From Zerene cesonia (Eukaryota > Arthropoda > Insecta > Lepidoptera > Pieridae): 64,000 bases of DNA. Position numbers and translations under genes: made by a program. A model generated the notes under the pieces. The model was given only the letters and a program-made list of their open reading frames with translations. It did no database searches and was not told where the DNA came from. The first letter of the stretch is position 1, and every line of letters starts with the position of its first letter. The DNA lies in assembly GCF_012273895.1 (NCBI RefSeq), contig NC_052121.1:7651624-7715623 (forward strand), written 5' to 3'. Shown piece by piece: positions 14,093-27,500 of this stretch.

Positions 14093-14192
14093 NNNNNNNN
14101 NNNNNNNNNNNNNNNNNNNNNNNNNNNNNNNNNNNNNNNNNNNNNNNNNNNNNNNNNNNNNNNNNNNNNNNNNNNNNNNNNNNNNNNNNNNN
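14093..14192. other. Assembly gap, 100 N
   Basis: A run of exactly 100 N, a standard scaffolding placeholder. To its left is minus-strand coding sequence of Myt1. To its right is a plus-strand intron of the same gene. Any reading frame crossing it is artificial. Confidence 0.98.
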
Positions 14193-17100
14193 GAGCGAGG
14201 AAAAGGATACGGCCGCCGGCTCACCGAATGAAACAAAGCAGAATGCTACCACTTCACAGACGATCTTCTGTAGGGGTGAGCTAGCTTTCCTAATGGGAGC
14301 TAGCCCAACACGTACCGAAGCGTGTTCGACTCCCACACTCAAAAACCAAATAGTAACAACACCGTATCTATTCAGTGTTAACAGCACCAATAGCATCCAT
14401 ATCCGCCCCGCCTCCATCGAGCGCGCCAAGTGAATCAGCGCCCCAAAAACGCGAGTCAGAAGCGGCATCGCCGCCAAGTCCTGAGGTGAAGCGGGAAGCG
14501 CCCGAGCTGCTGGTGCCAAAGAGGGAGGCCGCCGAGCCCGAGCGCGAGTCTCCCGGCATGGAGACGCGCCACGCCGGGTACGGCGCGCCGCCAGACCAAC
14601 GCTCGCCCTACGAGCGCCCGCCGGATGACCACGTGCGCTCCTATAGGTAAATACTCTTCTATCTTTTGTATGATGAAAACTAGGTAAACATAACTTGGAT
14701 TTCGAATAATAATTTAACCACGTACACACGTATATTATTTACACGTACAGTATAAAAAAAAACTTAGGCTTTAGTTAGACAACAGTTTAGTACAATTATT
14801 TCGTATTTTAACGCTTCGACATTTGCAGAGAATTAGTATAAAATCATGAAAATAGTAAAGATTTTTTTAACTAACAAAATCAGTAAACGTTGTTTTATTT
14901 TGACATAGGTGTGCTATTTATGATTCGTAAATAGATATATACATAATAAATGGACGATTTTGTAGATAACATACAATGATAGGCTCATATTCGTCAGCAA
15001 AGCAAATTATACTTGATAGAGTGTTATTTGTTACCGCTTTCGTTCAACATTATATTTTACGCATAGCCAAATGAACGAAACGCGGTACGGCTATGAAGCG
15101 CGATGTTACGAGGGCGCAACGGCCTTCGAGCGGTACGACCCCGCGCAGTGCCCGCAGCGGCCTTACAGCTGGGAGGAGGAGCGCTACCACGACCCGCACT
15201 TACCCACTCCAATGAAAACCGACCAGTCCGAGCAGGAAACCAATTCCGGACCCATTTACCCTAGGTACGTTGACGTCTATTAAAATGCCGAACATATGTG
15301 GTAAACGCTCACCTAAATGCCTCAACGTTGCGATAGTTTTGGGTCAGGGTCTAAAGTCTTAAATTGGTATCTATCCAGGCCAATGTACCACTACGAGGCC
15401 GGGAGTGGGGTAGGCGTGGGTGGGGTTGGGGCGATGGCGCCCGGGGTGCCGCCCGGCTTCTCCGCGATCAATCTCTCCGTGAAGATAGCCGCGGCGCAGG
15501 CACAGCGCCCGCGCACCCCGACACCCCGAGACCCCCGTGACCCTCGCGACCCCCGCCCCGCCATAGACCTATCCACATCTAGTGGCAGTCCACAGGTGAG
15601 AAGTCGCACACGAGAACTTAAATTAATTAATGGCTATGAATTAAAACCCATTGTTATGACAGGGTCCATATGCATCACCGGTTTACACGAGCGCCGGTGG
15701 TGGCAGCGGGGGCGGAGCCCGAGGCAGCCCACAGCCGGGCGCTTCGCCCCAGCTCACAGCCAGTCCCCAGGTGCCCAGTCCGCAGGGCCAGACCCTCGAC
15801 CTTAGTGTGACCCGTTTACCACATAGGTGAGGCATTTATTGTTAGGCCATTAAATGTTTAACAACCCTTTCACTTGTAGTAATTTCTATTTGAATTAACT
15901 AATCTGGTTTGTTTTTCCCAGTAGAGCTTTCCCTGGAGGAGTCTCGTACAGTCGAGAATCAACACCAGATAGTGGTGGAAGCCATCCATACCTAGAAGCA
16001 TACCATCGAGATACAGCAGGTAATTCATATACTATATATATTCAATCGTTTATATACAAAATGTCACACGGCAAATTTAAGTCACACATAATCAAATCAT
16101 GAATTTTTTTATTAACAAATATAATCAAAAATTATCTTAAAAACCAATAATAGAAATCAATGTTTTTTAAAATTTGAAATCAAAAATATGTGATTCGTCA
16201 TATTATGACTTATTTTTATTATTAACTTTCAAAAACAAAATACACTCACGCATTAACGTGAAATGGCAATTCACCAAGCTTGTTCTCTATGTCAACACAA
16301 ACACATTTTGCACTCTACAAGCCCAAATTCAAAAGACCGTGTAAAGTTCGCCAGGAGAGTCGTAAAATACAGTACAAATTAAAACACGACCACTTTACCG
16401 CCCCTGCTGGCATCGTCGCCACAACACGAATATACGCTACATTGCTAATCCTGCTGAGCAGGCGTCTTTATATTATACGGTCACACCATTTAACATCTAC
16501 GCAAAGAGTTAATTAAGTTTGAACTGCACATTTACATTATGCATGTACAATGAATTAGGACATATAGGGACATTTCAGTAGTTTACCATAATTTGATGTG
16601 ATGAAAAAATCCCAAAAGAAGACTTTTATGATACAGATTTTCAATTAAATTATTTATTAATTATTGTAGTTAATTAAAAAACATCAAGTCATTTAATTAT
16701 TTTCAACTATGAATTTACTACCTAGAGAAAAAAATTAAATCAATAAATCTCCGTGACCTTGCTTACACTTGTACATTGTGTTTGTCTATATGCTTTGTTA
16801 ACTCAACACAATGGCCACGTTTGCAACGGAAATTGGCTTCTATAATAAGTATGAGTTATTATTGTCTTTGTAATATTGCAAGACCATAAATCGGATACTT
16901 TAGTTTTTATCACAAAATATATTCTTTGAAACTAACAACATTGATAGGAATTTTTTTAATAATTAATATTCTAATTTATTTTCTGTGTTTCACTGAATGT
17001 TTCACTGATCAATCTAAATTAATTAATTAATTAAGAAGACGAATTGTATATCAAGCCACTAATGCTTCTAGTATAAATACATATAACGAATCTTTAAGGA

Positions 17101-20100
17101 GGGCGACGGTTAAATATAATAAGATTTTTGACGTTGTCAAAGATACTAAACACTATGTTAGGCATAATGGTTATTATATGTCATTCGTATAATAAGAAGC
17201 TAGTCTCACATTAAATTCAAATGAAACAGGCTACGGCGGCGTCAGTCCCCACCCCGTAGCCGGTTACGGGCTTGCCCAGCCGGACTACGCAGCCGCCGCG
17301 GCTGCAGCCGGCTACGGCGGCTACCAGTACCAGTGCGGCGCGTACCCGCCGCCGCCCGCGTACCCGCCGCACGCGCCGCCCTACTCCCCGCCGTGCTACA
17401 TGCCCCCGCCGCACGCGCCGCACGACAAACCTAAGGACAGCAGGTGAATATTCTATTCGATGACGGACCTGCTTTTCTGCATTCAAGATGCCAGATGTAT
17501 GACGCAGAAGATGTAAACAAATAAAGCGATTGTTTATTTACGTATAGGTAAAGAGAACGCGATGGTTTGTATTCATCGTGTTTTATCATTAGATTTATAA
17601 ATGAACAAAACCCAAGTCTCTTGGCATATAAGCACAGGTTATACATTGATCTTATAACACATTGAATTAAAATAGGTACTCTGTAATCAAATTATTATCT
17701 ATTATTATTACAATAACAGACATACCTATCTCAGGGTCATTTATTATCACCAAGGATCTTCATTATTTAAATTGTTCAAATAAAAGACAGCTACATTGAA
17801 AAATAAAAAAATCAAGCATCAAAATAAGTAAAAATTAAACAACATACTGAATATCAACGCGCGATAGTAGGCACTTTAAATATAAATAAATAAGTAATGA
17901 GTGTTCGTATAAAAAATATAAAGTAATTTAACAATTAATAAACATCAAACTACGTCAGTCAGAAACGGTTCATATTAAAAATTTTCTTACATAATCGCAA
18001 TGAGTTAACGACCTTAGTGACAACATAAATATGTAACAGCTAACAAAATGCAAACAAACACGCAAACGGCACGTTATAATAGTGACACACTTGTAGCGTC
18101 ATACAGAATTTGAAATAAGTCGGTAAGTCACACTTGACGGATCAGTCTAAATATACCGGCGTCCGCGCAGCGCGTGTTCACCGCGCACTTCGAGCGTGCC
18201 AGATAAATAAAGATAAGATATATGTACGGATATCACACAAAAAACATGCGAAGAAACAGGTGAGACTCCACTCAATACGGAAAAAAACTATCGAGCAATA
18301 ACGACTTTGTAATAACACTTTATTCCTTCCAAAGACAAACACGATATAACAATAACAGACTTTTAAAGATTTTGCGTAAACAACCGTGCGAGAATCATTT
18401 ACTTTGCGCTACTTTTTGTTAGAGAGTACTCTAGGTTGATGACTTTACCCACAAAAATATTCATTAATTATAAAACGTGTTAAATTGGAATGTAGGCGGC
18501 GTATTGCGGTAAGTTGAACATTGCGCATAGAGAACGCAAATAATACTGGCTATATTCAATAATGAACGGTTGTCTAATTGTTATTAATATAGCTATCATC
18601 GTGACGACTTTTATGGGAAACTGGGTTACCGCATACGAGAATCGAGAGAGCTGATACATTGCCCGGTCGAAAGCTGCGACGGCTCCGGGCACATAAGTGG
18701 TCATTTCGCCACTCATCGCAGGCAAGCGGCATTTATAATGCACTACCTAGATATTCGTCAAACTGGAAGTCTATCACACGTGTTCGCGACAGCATTGACT
18801 AACTAAACAAAAATAATAATTGGCGCCCTAGTTGTGCATTTCCGCATCCCGTTGTGTTTGATTTGACTAACCGCATGATAGTACGATGTGAATACGATGT
18901 GCTTCTATTGCATAGAAGAGCTTGTAACATTTATAGCGACAAAAATTTAAAAAATTTATCTAATTTCCTTTAAACTTAAACTGTATAACTACGCTCAATT
19001 TAAGTACGAAAACACTATTGATTCATTAATCGTTACACGCTTTCTTATAATTACCTAGGCCGTCTGCTATATGTTTCATTTCATAAATAGACGCGTTTAA
19101 GAATATAACACGAATCACGGTGCAGTCTTGTTTAAAACACATTAAAAGACGTCTTCCGTACGACTTATTTTAAATCCACGTAGATGTCTATAAAAATCCC
19201 GATCAAAAATAGATTTTAAACTAGAGATAAAACGTATTTTATTGAAGAGTTATAGTGTGTAAATTTAATACGCTACATTACAGATTATTGTGGTTGGTTA
19301 ATATATTTAGGTCATACATATTTTCGTAACCATACTTATTACTATTTATGATATTAGTCTCTACAGGAAATTATACACTATTTTCGTTATCATTTTGTTT
19401 ATTTAATGAGTTGATTCTTATTCAACGTCTACACTATATACGGTACTAAAAATAAATAATACGTTTTAAAACAATTACGTCAATAGATACTTATTGTCAA
19501 CCATAATACCGAGCAAGTTTGGATGCAATTTATACAAGTGTTGCTCTACATTTAATATTCTTAAACTGCATGGTTTTATTTGTGATTGTTTAATTAATGA
19601 ATAACATTCGTTCTTTACATTTATAGGTAAAGTATCATTCAATTGGAGCAATCAACGACCAAATTATACCCACCATCCATAAACAGTGTTAAATGGCAAT
19701 GTGATATTGCAGTGTGATAATTGATAAGTACATGGGACTTCATAATAGAGAAAAACATCGATGATATGGCAACAACTATTAATAAACTAAAATCAATGGC
19801 ACTGAACTGTCGTGAGGAGTCGATATAACATATAAATATACGTAACATATGGATATAAGTAACAAAACATGTCCCGTTTAAAGATGATTCCGAATTATGT
19901 AGGTTGTACATAGTATAACAAACGTAAGAATATTGTAAAGCGACCTTGAATATCACTGCTATAAATAGCTAACACAGTTAGAATTTTCCTCCAAATGTAA
20001 TATTTAAATGCGCCTTTCCCATAATAAAAAAATGTTTTACGAAAACCAAGCATAGTTTCGTAAGCTAAGATACAGTAACACACCATTGTAAGCAGTTTGT

Positions 20101-20434
20101 ATATGTGCAGTCTGTCGGGGTGTCCGCGCGCTGATCGCTCGCAGTTGCAACCGCACTCCCAGGAACTGAAGTGTCCGACACCGGGCTGCGACGGCTCTGG
20201 ACACGTCACTGGCAACTACTCCTCGCACCGGTCACTCTCAGGCTGCCCTAGAGCGAACAAACCGAAGAGCAAACCGCGGGACGGGCAGGACTCGGAACCT
20301 CTTAGGTGAGTGTTTTAATATTTTTATCGACTATGTGATTAATTATAGTTAGTTTAAATTATTCAATGCGTTCCGTTAAATTTGAATCTATTAACGTTGA
20401 ATTATAAATATTTTCAACAATTTCCTTATCATAG
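14193..20434 (+). repeat. Right arm of 6.2 kb inverted repeat (duplicate haplotype)
   Basis: Mirror copy of 5249-11450. It begins at the first base after the 100-N gap and continues past 20434 into sequence absent from the left contig. An indel of roughly 36 bp against the left arm is visible around 17766-17802. These alternating ends are what two overlapping contig ends would give if one contig were placed backwards. Confidence 0.95.
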
Positions 20435-22211
20435 TTGTTCTAATTTTTTTTTTTTATATATATTATGTAAAGAAGAATTAGAATTTTATTTACTAATTAC
20501 TCATTGTATGGCAAATAACCTATTTTGCTCATAAATATTTGAATGTGACGACAATTAGGTATTTGAATATGATTTAAAATTTTACATATTATAATAAACT
20601 CGTAAAAATATTCAAAAAGACGTAGGTAACGAATGTGTTTATCCTTGAACTACATATTTGTGTGGCGAAAACACCTCTTTATTTTGTAATCGTTTTGCAA
20701 TGAGTTTGTTCGTTACACGCTGCTTAGATGCCCTATACCGGGCTGTGATGGATCTGGACACGCCACAGGGAAATTTTTGTCACATCGAAGGTAAGCTTAC
20801 ACAATAGGGAGAAAAAACGAGTGTTTTGACCTCTTTCTGCATGTTAGAGACATCAATTCCAAATGTGTTTTGTATTTTTACGTCTTTTATTTTTCTAGAT
20901 TAATAATAAAATAGATTATACAAATTTAGACAATACACACGGTCCATGTGCGTAAATATACATCACAAAAAGCGGCACCCTTTCGGATATAGATTCGCTT
21001 CTTAGTGCGACACGAATTTGCCAATCACATACAAATATTATTGCATGTAATCAAAACGTCAGGTACATACAGAAAATGGTTATTAATTGAACATTTTTCG
21101 TCATCAGTGCATCCGGATGTCCAATAGCGAATCGAAACAAGATGCGCGTACTAGAGAGTGGGGGAACTGTAGAGCAGCATAAAGCGGCGGTAGCTGCAGC
21201 AGCCTCAGCAATCAAGTTCGACGGAGTGAACTGTCCGACCCCTGGTTGTGATGGATCCGGACATATAAATGGATCCTTCCTAACACATCGCTCCCTATCC
21301 GGATGCCCAGTTGCTGGGGCCGCGACCCCCACACCCCAGCCAAAGAAAGCGAAATATCCGGATGATATAACTCCCCTTTATCCCAAACCATATTCAAGTA
21401 AGTACTGAAATATGGTAAAAAGATAAATTTTTATTTGAACTTAATTGTGTCCTAATGTTGAAACCTTTCTTTTTCTATAGGCATGGATATCAATATGCAA
21501 ACTGGCAATGGAGAGGATTTAATGACGTTGGAGCAAGAAATAACCGAATTACAGCGTGAGAATGCACGCGTTGAATCCCAAATGCTGCGTCTGAAATCAG
21601 ATATAAATGCGATGGAATCGCATCTCAGCTCTGGTGAAAGGGTAAGTTGGGATTATTACTAAATTAGATAATGAATATTTAGAATCTATTTTAACACTCA
21701 AAGTGGATATTTTTGTCTCATAACGTAGATGGTACTGTCATGGCTCCAAACATCCAACTTTGAGTGCTCCTAACATCATATTACGTAGTGAGTACTACTT
21801 AAATACTATTCAATTCAGTAGCTACTCAAAATGAGCCCATGTCCGTTGTGTAAATTGCTTATTTTTAAGCCATTATTTACTTGTCAACAGGAGAATCAAT
21901 TGATGTCACAGCGGAATAATAATCTGAATGAATATTATGAGAGTCTCCGTAACAACGTTATTACGTTATTGGAGCACGTAAAAATACCGGGCGGCGGAAC
22001 CGCTCACGTCGCCTCCGCACCCGGAACACCCGGAGCCCCGCCTCCTCCCGGTGTCGGAGAAAAACCGGCGCATGACAATTTCGACTCCTACTTAACGAAA
22101 CTACAGACCCTCTGCTCGCCCGATGGATACTGCCCAGATGAAAACCGGCCGATTTATGAAACAGTAAAAAATGCGCTTCAAGACTTCACAGTGCTCCCGA
22201 CACCGATTTAA
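14376..22211 (+). CDS. Myt1: Myt1-type C2HC zinc-finger transcription factor, 3' part (contig B)
   Basis: Plus-strand exons: 14376-14646, 15067-15264, 15379-15595, 15663-15826, 15922-16019, 17230-17443, 18593-18721, 20111-20305, 20728-20790, 21108-21397, 21481-21641 and 21891-22211 (stop TAA). All phases are consistent. It adds finger 5 (CPIPGCDGSGH, split between 20728-20790 and 21108-21397), finger 6 (CPTPGCDGSGH) and a C-terminal coiled coil (LEQEITELQRENARVESQ and following), the usual Myt1/ST18 C-terminus. The intron after 18721 has a GC donor (CGCAG then GCAAGC) instead of GT. Joined with the N-terminal exons on 5378-14092, the gene has at least 1218 codons and six fingers. The first exon here starts with two bases completing a codon from 11765-11923 of the other contig, which shows that the two contigs carry one gene. 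Confidence 0.93.
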
Positions 22212-24571
22212 GGCTCGCCCAGCACCGCCGATAGTAATCGCCAATGAACTATAACACCGACTGCGATCGGCGGCGCTTAAGCGTAGTGCAAGTGACATTC
22301 CTAGTGAAGTGATATTACCAATCTCACCAAAGATAAAAAAAGACTGTTGGTAATCAAATCTAATGATTTGCAATGGTCGTGACTGTGTACAGTGTTCAAT
22401 GTAGATGTTATAGACATTGTGTTCTACATAGAGATGTCTGTTTTATAAACCGTTGTATACGATGTGTGAATTCTATAAGACATCACATTAACATTCAAAA
22501 CGTTTGACTAATATCATTAAGGTCAACTTAACTTTAGTCTAAAATGAATTTTAACACTGTTATTCGTATATATGCTTAAACATTAATGTAACTAAATGAT
22601 AAGAAAAAGTTTATACTTGTAATGTGAACGATTTTAGCCCCATGAACACATCTATATTGGTTATTTGTAAATATTGTGTATTATCTAATTCTTACTAAGT
22701 ACCTATACAATATCAAATGATTTTGGATTCATGTGTGCTCACGTTTAGCTAAATTTTTAAGATGTCTCATCGAAAATAGGCTATAAGAATAAGACAGTAC
22801 TAGATTTCTTCGCGTTTTGTTGAAATTACCGGATTTACTGGGATTGTGCCAAATACAAGCGCAGAAGTTCTAAAGTGATAGAAATTAATGTATGGTATAG
22901 ATATGTAAAAACTATCGAAAATAATAACTCCTTAGAGGACACTAGTCAGTTTTGTAAATAAATGTTGTAAATATAGTTACTACGTCGTTTCGACGATTTT
23001 ATTTATATTAGATAATAATGAGATCTCATTAGATCAAGTAAGTTATTTCAGTCATTAATTGATAACCAATTAGGAGTAATATTTGTTAGCCAATGTTCAC
23101 TTCGCTGTGATTATGTTAATGTTGTTTATTTATTGTTACCTTTGCGGAATGTGATAGTTCAAATTGAGGCGGATTGACGTTATTTTGCAACATTATTTAT
23201 TGTGCTTTGTCAAAAAATGTTTTATTGTTTTAACTTAGCACACTGCTAACAATTTATGTTATGTGTATTTGATTCAATTATCTGAAAAAAGGTCCAAAAG
23301 ATTGGACGAAACAAAATATAATACGCATTTTAATGATACCTATTACTATGTTACTACTCTGATCGTCATATATGTTTCTGTAAAATATTGAGTATGTGTT
23401 GTTAAAGAGAATAAAAATAATAAATACCAAGATTATCTCAGTTTTGATTATTATTCCTCTATTATTAATCTCCAGGCGTCACATCTGATTTTAAAACTTA
23501 CACGAAACTAAATTTAAGAAAAAATACATATTATTTCATATATTTATTTTTTGTCCAATTTTGTTTTATGAACAACACAATAGCTACATACTCGTAGATA
23601 TCGACTTTATTATACTTACAACAATTTGTTCTTTATCATAATCTAGAACCAATTTCGAAAAATAGTTAAAATCCAATTCCGTTTGTAATAGGTACGAGCA
23701 CAATCATACAGTTACCTTATATCTACTAACAAAATAATATAGGTAATGACCGCGCTTTTATATGCCTTACGTTCGTTTGTATGAAACCGACTACTACGTA
23801 CAAAATTTATACAACGATAAACGATAATACAAGAAGTTGATGATTTTATTTTACTATCCTTATTAGGATAATTTCCTTACTTTCATTGCTTATTCAATTC
23901 AATTCAATTCATAAAGCGTGTTTATTTTATTTTATATAATAATATGGAACTATAAACTGTAATAGATTAGATACTTTCCTAATTTTTGAAGTTGACTTAT
24001 AAAGAAGATGCCTACGCTGGAATATGTAAAAAATATCATAATCGAATATCTTCTTACAGATTTAAATAGCTAAATATTTATATGCTTATCTCAGTTTATG
24101 GAATAGAGTAAGATCTTTTTAGTAAGTGAGCATGATCGATTAATACTTAAATTAATTTTAATAATTAATTTAAGTATTAATCGATCTTAAGTTATTAACT
24201 TAAATACAATATAAAACATTTTTTTTACATATCAGATAACGTAGGAGTTTTATCATCTTCCATATATGACATTAACTTTGACATTTATTGTATAAAATTT
24301 CTGTTTCCCTATCTTTCATAACTTACACTTGTGTACAATGAAGTATCATTCATTCATTCATTCAACTTAAAACTGGCATAGTTCTGACTAATTGCCATTA
24401 TTAAAAAACTTTGACATCATGTAAGATTTGACAGTTACTTACATATGAAGGAATCTGGAATGTCATTATGACAGTGAATTATAAACCATCAATTCAGCAT
24501 GGTACATTGCAGAATCAATTCAAAATATAAAGTTGTTTTCTAAATATCTAGGTTGATTTAAACATATTATA
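22212..24571. other. Myt1 3' UTR and intergenic region
   Basis: AT-rich. Candidate AATAAA poly(A) signals lie near 22957 and 23411, so the Myt1 3' UTR may be 0.75-1.2 kb long. Microsatellites: a short ATTCA run near 23891 and CATT repeats near 24347. A perfect 24-bp-arm palindrome lies at 24134-24186. No open reading frame is convincing. Confidence 0.6.
24134..24186. repeat. Perfect AT-rich palindrome, 24-bp arms
   Basis: Arms 24134-24157 and 24163-24186 are exact reverse complements, beginning GATCGATTAATACTT, around a 5-base spacer. It could be a MITE remnant, a cruciform-prone site or chance in AT-rich DNA. Confidence 0.9.
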
Positions 24572-27500
24572 ATGGATTTGAATGAAGGCACAATGAAAAA
24601 TGTATATTGTTATACTTTATTATTACTTCTTACTTCTTAATTCCAACAGCTATTATAAGTTAACATAACCACATTTAACATTTTCAGAAACGTTACTTCC
24701 ACGATACGGGGGAAAATGAAGAAAATAAAAGTGAGATGGAAGTATTTCACGTAAAAATGAAACCTCTTTCTAAACATAACATACAAGTGAGACATAATAT
24801 ATATATTCAATTTTGTTGTGTATTGCATAGCCCTAAACGCTCATAATTTTTCGCAGTTACAATTAGTTAATATTGACTTTAATATTAATTTGTGTTAAAT
24901 AAAACTTTTTTTAGAAACTGAATTATAACAATACAAAAAAATTAAAAGTTAATAAAAATAGAGCATTATCCGGAAAGGCACCAATTGATCGAAAAAAATT
25001 AGAAAAACATTCGCGAGGTGAAGGCTTTGAAGGGAAAGGTGTAAAGCATCCCCTGTATGCATTAAAATTAAAAAAGAAAGAAAACAAGTATAAATATGCT
25101 CAGGAACAGGCAGCCAGAGCAGATATACTTCTCACTGAAAATGCAGGGTATGTATTTTCACAACTGAATAAGAATAGTCCCCATCAAGACTGTATTTATC
25201 CTACTTTGCTGGGAGATAAATTTTAACAACCAAGTAGGTTGTTAAATTTTTTTCTTAATTTGTTATGGGTTAAAGTGTAGGTTTTCTAAATATAATATAA
25301 TTTTATCAGACCTGAGCCCTGATAAAATGAACACTACAATAACAAAATATGTACATTTTCCTGGTACACTTTACTGAGAAACTTTGAACTTGTTTTTGCA
25401 AGTTGTTGTTGAAACTTTGAACAGTTATGGCAAGTGATTTTTTATAAATAAATAAAAAATAAATAAAACTTGATTTTTGTTAGTTTTGAAGTTTAATTCT
25501 TTGACTTAGCATGTTTTATTCATATCTAGGTGTGTTTTCAATCATAAAATTGTAACTTTATCCACATTGAAAATGATATCACTCAATACAAAATATTTAT
25601 TTACGAAAAAGGGAAATGTTTTATAATTTCTTAATGCAAATTTCAGTTATTTGGAGGTAGATGATGGCCACAGAACTACTAGTATTACACAATCAATGAT
25701 TGCAGAAAATGTAGACATTACAGCTGCCACCAAAATATTTGACCTTAATTTGGATTTTGGCCCATATCGAGCTAAATATTCAAAAAATGGCAGACATCTC
25801 CTTTTGGGTAGTAGTAAAGGGCACTTAGCGGCATTTGATTGGGTTACTAAGAGATTACATTGTGAAATCAATGTTATGGAATCCATTCATGATATAAGGT
25901 AAAGTCTTGATGACAATAAAGTTTGTAAAAATGTTATAATAACAAAACATGGTTTAATGTATTCATATTGCACTTGTGATATTTTCAGTTGGTTACATGT
26001 AGAAACAATGCTAGCAGCAGCACAAAAGGAATGGCTATATATTTACGACAATACTGGGACAGAAATACATTGTATTAAAAAAATGGATAAAATATTAAGA
26101 ATGGAATTCCTCCCTTATCACTTTTTGCTTGCAGCAGTGGTAACTGAATATTTTTATTTTTCGTTTCCATTTCATTTGCAACATATAATTGTAAATTCAT
26201 GATAATAAGTGAGTAATAAGTAAGTGATACATTATTTTGAATATTTATTTTACAGAATGAATTTGGCTTTATGACATGGTTGGATATATCAATAGGGGAA
26301 ATAGTAGGTCACTATAACAATCACTTAGGGAGAACTGCTGTGATGACACAAAACCCATACAATGCAACCATATGTTTAGGAAATTCAAAAGGAGTTGTAT
26401 CTCTCTGGTCGCCCACTGTTAAGAAACCTCTGGCTAAAATATTATGTCATAAGACTCCATTAACAGCTATTGCTGTTGATAAAAGAGGAAGGTAAACCTT
26501 ATTAAATTATATATGCTTCTTTCCTTATCTGATCTTTCCACTGAAACAATGGACTGCCATTTCTTCCCAGTCAGACAATCCTTTCCTTATCCCTAATGTT
26601 TTAAAAGTGGTTAGCATATTAGGAGAGGCACTATTTCTGTGAATGTACATAGTGTGCAGTGGTGATTGCTTTAAGTGAAAATAAAATGGTAATTTCAATT
26701 GCATTTTGTAAATATATTGTGTTGTGTGCTTGTAAGAATCCATTTGGATTAAAAAACGTATCTAATATAACAAAGCAGATTTATATAGAACAAAACATAA
26801 CTCTTCAGAATTAATTTAATGATAATATGCATTTAATAAAATACGGTTTTTTTTTAGTTATATGGCAACCAGTGGCGTAGACAGAAGTTTGAAAATATGG
26901 GATATTCGAAATTTAGATGGACCCCTGCAGCATTACAAATTAAGGTCACCAGCAGTTGATTTGGATTTCTCCCAGAAAGATATGCTTGCTGTTGGATTTG
27001 GTGATATTGTAGAAATTTATGAGTAAGTAGTTATGGGTAAAAACTTCTGGCTATTGTCAATCTTTGTATGAATATGTATATAAAAATATTTTAATATTTT
27101 ACAAAAATATATATTAGGCACTTTTCATACCTTATTATTGAAAAAAATACAAATTTCAACTTAATGATTTTGGAACCTTATAACTTACTTGAAGAACAGG
27201 TAATTTTGGCCTTTTTCTTTAATACTATTTTATTACAGTAATTGTTGTACACAAACCACCAATAAAGCTTATATGAGACACAAAATGGCCAGAACAATAA
27301 GCAACTTCAAATTTTGTCCATATGAAGATGTATTAGGAATCGGTACTTCTAAAGGATTCACTAGCATCATTGTACCAGGTATGGGTTTTGTTGAATAATG
27401 TTTTTTACCGTTAATTATAATATTCAACAACTTCAAAATAAGATATACACACCATAGATTTTCATAATTTGAAGTTTTTTTTTTTGCTTTATGTCTTATA

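Noticed and set aside
13011..14729. Long minus-strand open frame of over 500 codons across the 100-N gap
   Set aside because: Its left half (13028-14092) is real Myt1 coding sequence, but the right half is antisense to the Myt1 exon at 14376-14646. The join is made only by N bases.
5249..20434. Real segmental inverted duplication of Myt1
   Set aside because: Both arm ends coincide with N gaps and the two contigs carry complementary 5' and 3' halves of one gene, so an assembly artefact is the simpler explanation.
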